From Endomychus coccineus (taxonomy: Eukaryota; Arthropoda; Insecta; Coleoptera; Endomychidae): DNA of 64,000 nucleotides. This document shows positions 53,481-63,842 of the stretch, piece by piece (within the stretch, counting starts at the first letter, position 1; each line of letters begins with the position of its first letter). Under the pieces are notes generated by a model, which did no database searches, was not told the origin of the DNA, and saw only the letters and a program-made list of their open reading frames with translations. Location: the NCBI GenBank assembly GCA_958510875.1, contig OY294070.1, forward strand, positions 46,603,576 through 46,667,575, in the 5' to 3' direction. Made by a program: the position numbers and the translations under genes.

Positions 53481-54560
53481 TACTAATAGATAGACGCAAC
53501 TTCTTACCTAAATCGATGACTTCAAAAAATCAAACCAACAGAAAAACGGTGGATTTCAAATTAATAACCTATACCAAACCAAAACCATCTACATGTATAC
53601 ATCTACATATGTTACACCATCGGTGTTGCCAAACCGGATTGATAATTCCTCAGACTAATATATTAGCCTGAGCGCCACCAGTGGCGAATAAACGAACTTA
53701 AAGTTCTAAATATATTCGTAACATGTTCTATATATTTACATTCTACAATCCATATATATAAAACGTGTTCAATATATATAGAAAGTTATTCAATATATAT
53801 GTGAAAGTTTAATATATATTCTAAGATGTTTAAAATATAAATAAGTAATAATTATGGCGCAAACGGCGCCTCATAATGTTGCCATGATATGATATGTTAC
53901 GTTTTATTTGTATATTACATATGTATTATTTGGTCATTTGACATTTAAATTCATTGTAACCTTTCTGTATTTGAGATTTATTCTTTGCATTGGCTATAAA
54001 GTAGTCCATGTAGATACAATTTTGTAATTGATATCTGTTTAACTGCTCGACTACAGGGTAGTCGATTATGGTGTATTGGGTTATATTTATTTTTATTGAA
54101 AATAAACAATAATATATTCACGTAGACTGCATTTTATTCTGACTTGCTATCACAAAAATAGGGAGTATAGAGAAATCAAATTCATCATCTGTGTTAACTT
54201 AAATTTGAATTTACCCCAGTTTTATCAAATTTGTACAATCCTTCTAGTGACAGCCCAAACGGGGTTGGCGCGATATAAATTTTTGTTGTCCAAGTATATA
54301 TTTACCCACGACCTACAGCCTCACTGAGCTATTCCGCGAGCATATATACTGGCAAGTAAGACTATTTACGGCTTGATTGATTTGTTTTATTTGAATTCCT
54401 GGTAAATAATTGGTATTTACGTAGGTTGTTTAATCAATTATAACTTTTAGTACCAATAATATAGTTTAAAAATTATATATTGAGTAAGTAAACAGCTTCG
54501 CTGTAACAACTGTCTTGTCGACATCACGTCAGATATAAGTGGACTTATCTCCTTATGATC
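53481..54560. other. AT-rich upstream region of the DDE gene, with palindromes
   Basis: Holds a 24-bp near-palindrome CTCAGACTAATATATTAGCC (53649-53672), GCGCCACCAGTGGCG next to it, then a stretch of ATATAT-rich imperfect repeats (53700-53850, motif TTCAATATATAT). A small hairpin CGACTACAGGGTAGTCG lies near 54049. No gene recognised. Confidence 0.45.
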
Positions 54561-54734
54561 TTTTTTTCCGGTGTTGCTATTCTAAACACTTTTCTGTTCA
54601 CCATATACTCCATTACCCTGTATAATCTGTGAGTCGATTCGTTCGCGATGAAGACACACGCACATAAATATATATACACATATACGATCCATCGCAACCA
54701 AATCGACAAGGCACAAGTGAAATTACCTCACATT

Positions 54735-55470
54735 TCTCCATTTGATTGTTGTATCCTTTCATCCTGTTCTTTCTTACTCATGATTTGTGTTATGAAATTA
54801 TTGATTTTGTTCCATTTCGAATCTTGTGATATCATGATTATTATTATGTTTTCAATATTCAAAGTTTCTTGGAGGTCTATTTCGATATTATTACTCTCTA
54901 ATATCCATCTATTACATTGGAATATTGTATGACTTGGTGAATCAGTTTGATTGCAGTATATGCAGTTTTCTGAGAAGGCTTTCCCTATTCTATTTGTGAA
55001 AGTTCTGAAGGAACCGTGTCCTGAAAGGAATTGTGTAATGATGTAATTCAGATATCACATCTGTGTTTACATTGGACCCATGTTTTTACATTTGGGATAA
55101 GTTTTTTAGTTCACTGTTCTACTTCTTTATTTCTTTCCCATCTCGTCTGCCACATTTCTAATGTTTCCTCTCTTTCTTTCGTTCGATTCTCTCTACCCTA
55201 TTGTCTGCACTCGTATAATCTCTCACTTTCATCTGCTAATATGTCTATAGGAACCACCCCTGTTTTCACACATATCGCTTCCCTTGAAATGGTTCTATAT
55301 CCACTCGAAACTCTAAGTAACATTCTCCTTTGAGTGCTTAACATCATTTTCTGGTAAGTTTTGACGTCCATTGCACGCCGCCAAATGGGTGCACCATATA
55401 GTAAGATAGATTGAACTACATTGTATATCAACAGTCTCTTCTTACTTCCAGGACCTTTTATGTTGGGCAT
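54735..55470 (-). pseudogene. L6 ORF2 zinc ribbon and post-RT block
   Basis: 55198-55470 has RVSSGYRTISREAICVKTGV. To the left, after a stop near 55198, are LSGHGSFRTFTNRIGKAFSE and CIYCNQTDSPSHTIFQC (intact CCHC ribbon), then KKEQDERIQQSNGEM and a stop at about 54735. Confidence 0.82.
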
Positions 55471-55563
55471 TGAACTTGTTAAGGCTCTGGCGAGTTTCTC
55501 TGCCTTCTTTACCGTGTTTCTTATATGGAAGTTGTAAATTTGTTTGTCGTCTAAATGTATCCC

Positions 55564-56819
55564 CTAACATTTTATTGATTTACTTGGTTTTATCTGTATG
55601 TTGTCAATTTTAAAGGTAATATTATCTTTCTTCCTCGGTCCTTCCACAATTATTACTTCCGTTTTTCCAGGAGCGATCTTCAGTTTATTTTGCAGCATAC
55701 AATTTTCATTTTGTTTGATGGCTCTATTTGCTTTCATCATTAGTTCATTTATATCTTTAGCTTTGATGATGAGGGTGAGGTCATCTGCATATGCCACCAT
55801 AAAACATCCCTCTGAAAGTTTGAGTTTTAGTAGAGAGTCATATTAAATATTCCACAGCGTTGGTCCTGAGATCTAGCCTTGTGGTACTCCTTGGGTCATA
55901 TCCATTTTGGTTTTTCCTATCTGGATCTTTCTATCTGAAAGGTAACTCTTAATAAAGTTAATCAAGTACTTACTCATCTTCATTTCCTCCAGACTGTGTA
56001 TGATTTTGCTCCATACTGCAGAATTGGAGGCATTTTGAATATCGATGGTAAAGAAGGCTACCCAGGTGTGTTTTGAGTTAGAAATGTGCTCATTCATGCT
56101 CTTGACGGCGTCTATAGTGAACTTTCCCTTTCTGAAACCGTATTGCGATTCAGAGAGGGCTTTCTTCTCTACAAGTTCTTCCTCTATTCTAATTTTGATC
56201 AGATGCTCTAGGATTTCCCCAACAGAATCCAGCAAGCATATCGTTCTATATCTTCTTGAATTTTCCTCCGATTTTCCTTTCGGAATGAGCACTACTTTTG
56301 CAGTTTTCCATGGAGTTGAGAAGTTTTCTCGCTTGAGTAACTCATTCAGTGTTTCAAGAATGGTATCTGGTATTATCTGAACTTCATCTGAGTTTCATCA
56401 GGTCCAGCCGCCTTTTCATTCTTGATTTTTTTCATAGCCATTTCGAGTAGTTCTGCCTTCGAGAAGAGTTTGTACTTGTTTGTTCTGATTATTAGGGGTT
56501 TTTCTTCGTGAATTAGTGGAAATAAATTCCTTACTATGTCGACTTTTGTCGTTTCTGTCTGTTCATAAGGGCTGTCCATGTAGTTAAGATTCTTTGTAAC
56601 AATCTTGTATCCTTGGCCGAAGGCATCTTGGTCTAGTTCTTGGCAGATGTTCGTCCAGTGTAGTCTCTTTGCTGTTGAGATTGCTTTCATATATACCCTT
56701 CTGACTTCTTTATATTCCCGTTCTAATCGTAATATATACTCTTCATTTGTGATTGGCATATTTTTCTTTCTTTGTAAAATGCGTCTGCTTTTGTTGCATC
56801 TTTTTCTGAGGAGTGCCAT
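55564..56819 (-). pseudogene. L6 ORF2 reverse transcriptase
   Basis: 56373-56819: MKKIKNEKAAGPDETQ. 55873-56292: RYRTICLLDSVGEILEHLI, YGFRKGKFTIDAVKSM, FFTIDIQNASNSAVW and MTQGVPQG, ending at a TAG where Ser is expected in PQGS. 55564-55800: MVAYADDLTLIIKAKDI. All catalytic Asp are readable but spread over three phases. Confidence 0.87.
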
Positions 56820-57660
56820 CTCGTCGTTCCACCAGTATGGTTGTTTGATGTATTTTCCCTTAAGCCTTCTACTACTTGCTTTCTGGGCTTTTTTATGGCT
56901 TGTATTAGAATGTCACTATTCTTTTGTATACAGTTTTGTGAGGTTTTGAGAGCGTCTTCAAAAGTGCTTTTGTTCAGGAATATTTTCCCTCTTATCTCTC
57001 TTCTTTTGGGTACCTTCTCTATTATCTCAAAGCTGATAAAACGGTGATGACTTAGGGATTCCTCTAGAGACACTTCCCATTCCTTGATCATATTTGATAT
57101 ACCATTTGTTGTAAACATAACATCTATATATGATTTACTGTTACCTCTGACAAAGGTGGGAGTTTTCCCTCTGTTCTGTACTATCATGTCCAAAGATGAA
57201 ATCCACTCTGCCCAGTGGGTACCTTTGTTGTTAGTTTCTGTGGCTCCCCACATGGGAGATGCCGCGTTCATGTCCCCTAGTACAATACACTCTTTCTTTC
57301 TGTCCCTGGCCCTTGTCATTAAGCAGTCCACGTTTTGTTCATATGCGTCTAGGTCAATGTTGGGAGATATATAGCAAGCGTATATATCGAATTCGAGCAA
57401 TATTAGTAACACAAAACCATCTCCGTGTCTTAACTGAAATACTCCTATCTTCTTATTGATTAGTTTAACTGCCACATCACCTCTTTCATTTCTAATTCAG
57501 TCTCCTTTGGTTGTGAGTTTTTTATTCGGTTCTGCCACCACCAATAAGTCGATGATCTTCTCTAAAACTGTGATGAACACATTTTCATGGGCAGCTCTGG
57601 ATCTCCCCAGGTTGGTTTGTAACACTTTTATTTGGTTCTGTTTCACGTGTAATGTTTTAT
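56723..57660 (-). pseudogene. L6 ORF2 endonuclease
   Basis: From ~57655: KVLQTNLGRSRAAHENVFI, LVVAEPNKKLTTKGD, a stop, then 56723-57475 with FDIYACYISPNIDLDAYEQN, CIVLGDMNAASPMWGATETN, KTPTFVRGNSKSYIDVMF and ESLSHHRFISFEI. The Ser-Asp-His position reads Ser-His-His. One nonsense codon in the N-terminal part. Confidence 0.87.
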
Positions 57661-57739
57661 TCTCTATTTATTCCATGCATATGGTCTGTAGCATAAGTCG
57701 CCATTCTATCTTTAGTTCGTCTATACCGTCGGCTGATTC

Positions 57740-59513
57740 CCTCTCTTACAGAAGACGCCAGCCGTTATGTGTCCTTCTAATTTACAAGTTAGACAGTATG
57801 GCTCGGCCTTGCAGTCTTTGACCATGTGACCTTTTTTCCCGCTATTCCTGCACAATCTGCTGCGGTCTTCTCCTTTGCAGTTTATGTGGGTATGTCAATC
57901 TACTCAGCATTTACTGCGATCGGTGTTTTCCTTTCTTTCCTTAATGGACACGATAGAAAGTTCACTTCTAATGAATCCTAATTGTAAAAGTTTATACATA
58001 TTTTCTGTACTTGCCAGAACGGTAGCCGCTAGTCTACCTCCTGACATTGGTCTCAAAGCTTTGATTTCTATTTCCTGTTTTCCTTTGTCAATATTTAGTG
58101 CATCGCATATGTGCTCCTCTATTTGGTTTACCTCCATGTCTATGTCTATTCCATATAGATTTGCAGCCTTTTTTTTACTGTTCTGCGTTAGTTTCCTTGT
58201 GGTACCAAGTCCCTCTTTCTGCCTCACTTTCTCATATATATTTGTCGTTTCCTTGCTTCCTTTCTTTAATTCTACTAGTAGGTTCCCTCTCTAGTTTGTC
58301 GTATGCTCTTTATTTTCTCAGAGATCTTCTGCTCATCTTTCATATGTTTTTTGAAATTTGTCACCATTTCGGCGTATATGGTATTCTCTTTTTCTTCAAT
58401 AAGGATGGCTTCGTTTCCTGAATTTCTTCCCTTCCTTTCATTTGCCTTCCTTTTCGGCTGTGACTGCTCTATCGTGCAGGATTCTTTTTCCATTATGATC
58501 CCTGAAAGCACATTCTATCAGTTTTCTTTTGAGCATCAAGTCAATGGCAGCGTTTCCCATGACAATATGTATTTCTCTTTGTTCATCTGTTAAATACTCT
58601 TTGATAACCTTCATATTCTTATATATACTGTACTCTTTAAAATCTGCCCTAGCGACATATTTAACGTCACTTTTATCTCTTGAGTGAATACCATTTATGA
58701 TGGCGTATCCTTTTGTCTTCTGTATGATGATCTAGTTTTCCTTTATTTTTCCATTTTTGATATGGTTGTAGATTGTCTTCGACTTTGATGTCAGTTGTCG
58801 CAAAAATTTAATCGCTTCCATCTCATTGTGTGAGGCAGTAACAACGATATCACCTTTCGTGTCTAGATTAGTGATATTATCCTCTGTAACTTCTTGTTGA
58901 AATGCTCCTTCCGGCCATCTTTTATTATTATTTATTATTGCTTCTAGTTCCTCTTGACTCATGGAGTCTTTAATTTCGTTGCGTATGCTAGAGTCTTCAG
59001 TTATGATTCCTTCCAATTGGTTTTTAATTTGAGTGATGGTTTCCATCATTGTGGCATATCACTATCCATACTAACTTTGATATTTGATTCTCTCCTCTTT
59101 CTTTTATTCGAATTATCAATAATCCATTCAAGGATATTCTTGTCGTCATTCATCATCTAATCTTCTGGTGTGTTCGGAACAAGTATCTTTTCATGTTCGC
59201 TAGCTCCCGCGTTTGAGGTTTCTGTTCCTTGAGTCTCTATCTCACCTTTTGTGTTTGCCTCGCTGTATTTCTCAGTCTTTTCCTCTCCGAGTACAGGAGA
59301 TCTCAGAATCTTCTCACTCTTCTGTTTCTCGAGAAGTTCATTTTCGAAGATCTCTCTTGATCTCCTTTCTTCAGCTTCAATAGCCTGTCTTTCTTCCTCG
59401 CTTATTCCTCTTCTCTCTGCCTCGCTCGTACCTCTTCTCTCTACCTCCCTCGTACCACTTCTCTCTTCCTCCTTCTTCGTTTTTTCTTTAGTTTCCTTCA
59501 TAATGATTTCCAC
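57740..59513 (-). pseudogene. L6 ORF1
   Basis: 59157-59513: Glu/Arg-rich repeats of the type RRGTSEAERRGISEEER, probably coiled-coil. 58732-59049: LEAIINNNKRWPEGAFQQEV. 58275-58511: NEAILIEEKENTIYAEMVTN. 57904-58227: KKAANLYGIDIDMEVNQIEE and RPMSGGRLAATVLASTENMY. Knuckle remnants at 57750-57900 include CRNSGKKGHMVKDC-type spacing with a lost Cys. Closely parallels L1 ORF1. At least four breaks. Confidence 0.82.
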
Positions 59514-59936
59514 GATGAGCTAGGGAACGAAACAAAAACGTCCACCCTATCAGAGCCCCGCTTGCCAGGGTGAGGCTATATACTGCGGAGGTTGCTGGGT
59601 ATCCGCAGGTTTTTGCGACTCCGCTGTCGGTTGTTTTATAGAGGTTTTCTCCTCACGAGCCGGTTGGTTAAGACAAGCCCCCCGATTCCAGATCCCACAG
59701 AACTCTCCCTTCTGACTCGCCCCTCAGCGGTGCGAACTGTAGTCCGGATTTACGGTATAGCAGGTGCCCTAGGTTGAGTCATTTCTTAGTTTTCACTGCT
59801 CCCTTTCGACCTGTCCGGCTTGGGAGACCCTGCCAGGAGTCACTTGCGAGACTCCGGCCGCCATAGCTCGCAGGTTCTTTGCAGTTACTTGAGCCCTCCA
59901 CCAACGACAAAGTGTAATGACTCCTAGGAGGGAAAA
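59514..59936 (-). other. L6 5' leader
   Basis: Third copy of the L1/L3 leader: TTTTGCGACTCCGCTGTCGG, GATTCCAGATCCCACAGAAC and, near the telomeric end, a TTGAGCCCTCCACCAACGAC segment. About 45 bases present in L1 and L3 (the GCGAGCG / GTAGACGAGC stretch) are missing after 59757. Ends at telomeric tract T5. Confidence 0.75.
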
Positions 59937-59958
59937 TCTAACCTCACCTATCCTAACC
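59937..59958 (-). repeat. Short degenerate telomeric tract T5
   Basis: TCTAACCTCACCTATCCTAA with CC, between the L6 leader and the poly(A) of L7. Strongly decayed, but the CC|T9 junction is kept. Confidence 0.7.
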
Positions 59959-60179
59959 TTTTTTTTTCTGTAGAGAGGAAATGTTTTATGCACACCAGAA
60001 GCTTTATGTATCTATCACTCCTGGTGGTGCAGGACTAACTTATCTATTTTAGCATACCTGCTAAAACCTCTCCTTTTTCTATCCATTACCCTGGAACCGC
60101 TCTTCGCATAACATCAGGGTATGGATAGTCTCGTTGATTGTCTATTTTATATGTGTTACTTCAAGTGATTTTGTCTTAC

Positions 60180-60780
60180 TCTATTTCTTCCTCTTCTTTA
60201 GTTTTGATTATCCGTCTTATTACGCTTTCGTAGATAATTCATGATTCTTTATCTTGCAACATTTTATCAATGGCTCTTATGTCAATAGCGTTATCTTGGA
60301 AGTTTTGCATGCCCTGTCTCTTTATGTTCCATCTAGGGCATACAATAATAGTATGATGGGGGGGTATCTATTTCTCCGCAGTAAGTACATATAGCATCTT
60401 ACATGATCTTAAATCTGTGTAGATATTTCCTAAAACATCCGTGACCTGTCAAATTTTGTGTTGAATAATAATTAACTTGTCCATGTTTACGGTTAATCCA
60501 TGTTTCTATATTTGGTATGATGTTTCTTGTGTGAGAAGCTTTCAAGGTATTATTCCATCTCTCATGCCACCTACTCATCAAGTTTCATCTTGCCTCGATC
60601 TTAGAGGTTCCTCCATATGTTTCCTTGCGTTCCAGCGCAATAAGGTGGAGCGGAGGTGAATCGGCCAGTACATCGACTGCTTCGCTCGATGTAGTGCGAT
60701 ATGCACTACATGTCCTTAGGTTCATCCTCCTTCCAAGAGAGTTGAGTTTATCCCTCATATTCTCCGGAAATTCTCCTGTT
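60180..60780 (-). pseudogene. L7 ORF2 C-terminus
   Basis: Reading leftwards: TCSAYRTTSSEAVDVLADSP and LHLIALERKETYGGT, then 60399-60581 with MMSRWHERWNNTLKASHTRN and LTGHGCFRKYLHRF, then a zinc-ribbon remnant (YVLTAEK / CMPxxEHK-type) and a Lys/Glu-rich end near 60180. Joined on the right, by deletion, to GEFPENM of the RT fingers. Confidence 0.75.
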
Positions 60781-61970
60781 TCTAATGCTCAATTCATTAC
60801 CATCAGTATTTCTTCCGGAAATTCACTGATGGCTATTTTGATTATTTCCGCTGGGATTTGGTCTAATCCTGCGGCGCTTTTATTTCTGAGTCTTCTAGAT
60901 GCTGAATCGAGTTCTTCTTTTGTAAATAGTATGATTTCGGAAGGATTTATCATTCTCCTTCCAAAGTCCCCATGTACTGGAAATAGAATCCTAGTGATTC
61001 CTTGGGCCATGTCAAAGGTGATAATATGTTGTTGGGGAGAGTAATGTAGTCTCCTCGTAGCGTTGCCCCATGGGTCATTATCAATGTCTGAGCATAGTAA
61101 TTTCCAACATGCTCTTTTTGACCTGTTGATCTCCAGTCTTAGGACTTTTTCCGAAGTTTTGTACGCTTCTATAGCTGCGTCTTTCATCTCTTGAGCAGCT
61201 TTGATCTTTCATTCTTATCTGTTTCGACACTTGTCTCCTTTTAGTAATGCAATCCTTTCTCATGTCCGCGATTTCTGTAGTCCACCAATAAACTGGTTTA
61301 AACCTCTTATGGCTTATTTTACTGGGCATCGAGGCCTTGCATGCCTTTCGCATGAAATTTGTTGAGTCCATGACGTTTTTTACTTGAGATATCGTGTTCT
61401 TCAATGACATAATTAGTTTGTTCTTATTTAACTTATTTGTATTCCAACCTATCGTAGTATGTCTACTTAGTTTTACAGGTTTGCATATCTCAATCATTAT
61501 TGCGTTGTGATCACTTGCAGTTTCTACCTCGAGTACTGACCAACTTAATATGGAAGAATTCAGGTTTACTGAAGCAAAAGTCAAATCTATCATGGACGAT
61601 GTATTATTCCTTTCGAATGTTGAACTTGTTTCTTTATCTAAAAGTAATATATTGCTTTGTGCCATCCATTCCAATACCAAGTCTCCTCTTACATCAGTTT
61701 TTGGATATCCCCAATCACCGATTGAAGTCACCCCCTACCAGGATGTCTTTATTTGAAAAGCTGATATGCCTGGATAGACGTCACAGAGCTGTCTCGAACT
61801 GCTTTAAAGTTATGTTAGGAGAGAAATACACACTGTATGTTAGTAGTATATCGAGCGGGATTCTGGGGCAGTTCGATGGCATGTCCATCCGGCTATGTTC
61901 ACTAACTCTAACTTCTGGTGGGGTTGTTGTCAATGACCAGAGGCTTCTTTGAAGAAGTTGTAGTCAATAA
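60745..61970 (-). pseudogene. L7 ORF2 endonuclease and RT fingers
   Basis: 61081-61731: DWGYPKTDVRGDLVLEWMAQ, STFERNNTSSMIDLTFASVN and ETASDHNAIMIEI (Ser-Asp-His intact), then a linker. 60789-61187: SKRACWKLLCSDIDNDPWGN, ILFTKEELDSASRRLRNKSA and AGLDQIPAEIIKIA (RT motif 1). The sequence passes from the RT fingers (EFPENM) directly into a post-RT block near 60745, so roughly the whole palm including YADD is deleted. The N-terminus is in another frame to ~61940. Confidence 0.8.
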
Positions 61971-62506
61971 CCGGAGGAAGAAGTGTCACACGTCATAAGG
62001 TGTGTCTACCCTAATGTGTTTCACCTTGATTATAGGTAAAGGTGAGCTTACCCTCGCCCATAATCAAGTCGAAGGAATGTGATTTTTATTTTGTGTTACA
62101 CAATTAGGTTGAAAATAGTAATTTTCTCATCTCTGCTGACGTCACACACAAATATGAGATGTTAAAATTATTTTGTATTAATAATTCAAGTTTATGATGA
62201 TCATATCTCTTGTTGACCTTCACTGAACTTTCTATAGAAAGTGAGATAATTCAGAATCGAGGAATGTAAATAAAACATGTGTGTTCGATATCATAATTAT
62301 TTTATTATTTAAAAGAATTAGGCTACACATTTTACATCTTTGTTCTCCTCAATTTCATACGACATGTACTTAATTTAACTGAACACTTGTGTTTTTTCGA
62401 TAGACATTAATTTTCCCTGTCAATACAATTACTGATATTTTGAATGACATCATTTTTCATATGTTGTTCACATAACAAGTCTCCTTGGAGAGATTCAAAT
62501 TTAAGT
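61971..62506. other. Junction region right of L7
   Basis: No gene recognised. It contains an imperfect hairpin CTTGATTAT...ATAATCAAG (about 62026-62068) and is AT-rich toward 62500. It marks the end of the TRAS-like LINEs. Confidence 0.4.
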
Positions 62507-63019
62507 TTACAATTTGCAGTCCATATTTATAATACTTATATTTACATTCAGTGAATCTAGTATTGTCATTAACAATGTAACATTATTTTTATATTCATTA
62601 ATCAAAGTGTAGGCTATATTAATGCGTTCAGTTAGTTCGCTGATTCTTCTTCTTAAAGTTATATTTTCCTGTTGAAATGTAGACGTTAATAAGATGTTAT
62701 CTCTTATCAATGAATCTCTATTAGAAGAATTGTAATTTAAACGTTTGATGTTTTCTTCATATTTATTCAAGTTATTTAAACACATATCGGACATTTGTAT
62801 TTCTTCATCTTTCAAATCATCACATTCATCAAGTCTATCGTTACATTCTTGATACAATATAAGACTTGTATTGTAAAGTGTATGATATTCTTCATTTTTT
62901 AAGTTATACAGATCTTTGTAATAATCAATTGTTGTATGATGATAACCAATTGCATTATCACATCCAATATAGGAGTGCAATGTGAAGAGCAAGATGTTGT
63001 ACAGTAAGAACAACTTCAT
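62507..63019 (-). CDS. Unknown secreted coiled-coil glycoprotein-like protein
   Basis: ATG at 63017-63019, 170 codons. Residues 1-18 (MKLFLLYNILLFTLHSYI) look like a signal peptide. The rest is Asn/Tyr/Leu-rich with heptad-like spacing (LRRRISELTERINIAYTLIN), paired cysteines (ECNDRLDECDDL) and several N-glycosylation sequons. No family recognised. Upstream on minus is TATAAAGAGAGATATTCAC about 45 bases before the ATG, a plausible TATA box. No intron needed. Confidence 0.6.
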   Translation of the reverse strand: MKLFLLYNILLFTLHSYIGCDNAIGYHHTTIDYYKDLYNLKNEEYHTLYNTSLILYQECNDRLDECDDLKDEEIQMSDMCLNNLNKYEENIKRLNYNSSNRDSLIRDNILLTSTFQQENITLRRRISELTERINIAYTLINEYKNNVTLLMTILDSLNVNISIINMDCKL

Positions 63020-63154
63020 TTCTACAAAGGTATTGAGAGAATGAATGGAACATGTGAATATCTCTCTTTATATTTGGTAAAACTGTTTGAAACATAAGAA
63101 AAAAGTTACCTTATAACTAATAATAATAATAATAATATTTGTCTGCTTTTACAC

Positions 63155-63394
63155 TTACATACTAATATTATCTATGTTTACGTTGATAGGGTTTACAAAT
63201 GTGAAATTAATGTCATAGCACAAAAGCGTACACACACCATCATAATACACAGTTTTTTCTTCATAGTCAAAGTATGAAGAGTGAATGTGTTTGGGACCGC
63301 TGATTCTTTTGAAAGCGCATGCAATACATGGAACATCATCCATGTCTGATTCACCTTTGCATGTGGGACACTTTAGTTTTATTGGTACTGGCAT
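63155..63394 (-). CDS. Unknown 79-aa protein with N-terminal zinc-ribbon motif
   Basis: ATG at 63392-63394. CPTCKGESDMDDVPCIACAF gives two CXXC pairs 12 residues apart, a likely zinc-binding ribbon or RING-like half. The C-terminal half (YFDYEEKTVYYDGVCTLLCY) is Tyr-rich. It lies 135 bases upstream of the coiled-coil gene and 84 bases downstream of the next frame, all on minus. Function unknown. Confidence 0.55.
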   Translation of the reverse strand: MPVPIKLKCPTCKGESDMDDVPCIACAFKRISGPKHIHSSYFDYEEKTVYYDGVCTLLCYDINFTFVNPINVNIDNISM

Positions 63395-63478
63395 ATATCT
63401 TTGATATTATCGAAATTTTGAAAGAGAACGTTGAAACACAAAATTTGTAATGTTGGTGGTGGTGGTGTTAAACCTTTT

Positions 63479-63781
63479 TTATGGTTGTCTCCACCCTTTA
63501 TCCCACAAAGCATTTGAAACACGTGAATTTCGATTATTCCTCTTGTTTCCGGAATTGTAATAGTCCCAAATATTCTTATTATAATTATTATTAGATTTTA
63601 CCCATCGATAATAATCTTTTCCAATAATGTCATTTTCTTTAGCCTGTTTATATCTTTTCTCCATTATTATCCAATCCTCATCCAAAAAGGGCTGTGCCTG
63701 ATACAAAAATGAATGTTCTGCTACATTACCAACAAGCTCATAACGTAGTTCATATAATTGATCTGTATTGTATATTATCAT
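63479..63781 (-). CDS. Unknown ~100-aa protein
   Basis: The first true ATG is at 63779-63781 (MIIYNTDQLYELRYELVGNV). The open frame extends a few codons upstream to a TTG that is unlikely to be used. Residues ~30-55 are acidic/aromatic (QPFLDEDWIIMEKRYKQAKE) and the C-terminus is Asn/Arg-rich (KRNNRNSRVSNALWDKGW). No domain recognised. Third member of a tight same-strand cluster. Confidence 0.5.
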   Translation of the reverse strand: MIIYNTDQLYELRYELVGNVAEHSFLYQAQPFLDEDWIIMEKRYKQAKENDIIGKDYYRWVKSNNNYNKNIWDYYNSGNKRNNRNSRVSNALWDKGWRQP

Positions 63782-63842
63782 GGTGAAAATGATTGTGTGT
63801 TTCAATAAATCGAAAATATATAGATTTTTGATTGATGTTAGA

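Larger units (their letters stand above)
54561..59936 (-). mobile_element. TRAS-like LINE L6, structurally near full length
   Basis: Leader, ORF1 and all ORF2 domains are present. The 5' end touches telomeric tract T5. The 3' end is probably the A7 run (T7 at 54561-54567), but the sequence beyond is not CCTAA repeat and the shared 3' UTR block is absent, unlike the other copies. ORF1 is of L1 type. Many stops and frameshifts. Confidence 0.82.
59959..61970 (-). mobile_element. TRAS/R1-like LINE L7, internally deleted and 5'-truncated
   Basis: T9 poly(A) complement at 59959-59967, a 3' UTR with GGTGGTGCAGGACTAACTTA near 60025-60045, the ORF2 C-terminus, then endonuclease. The RT palm is missing. 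No ORF1. Its endonuclease (WGYPKTDVRGDLVLEWMAQ) is a different subfamily from the other copies. The right boundary is approximate. Confidence 0.82.

Noticed and set aside
47736..53672. Firm terminal inverted repeats of a HECT-DDE transposon
   Set aside because: Only 12 bases match, and the right-hand copy sits in a local palindrome. Adjacent bases do not continue the match, so it is kept as a lead only.
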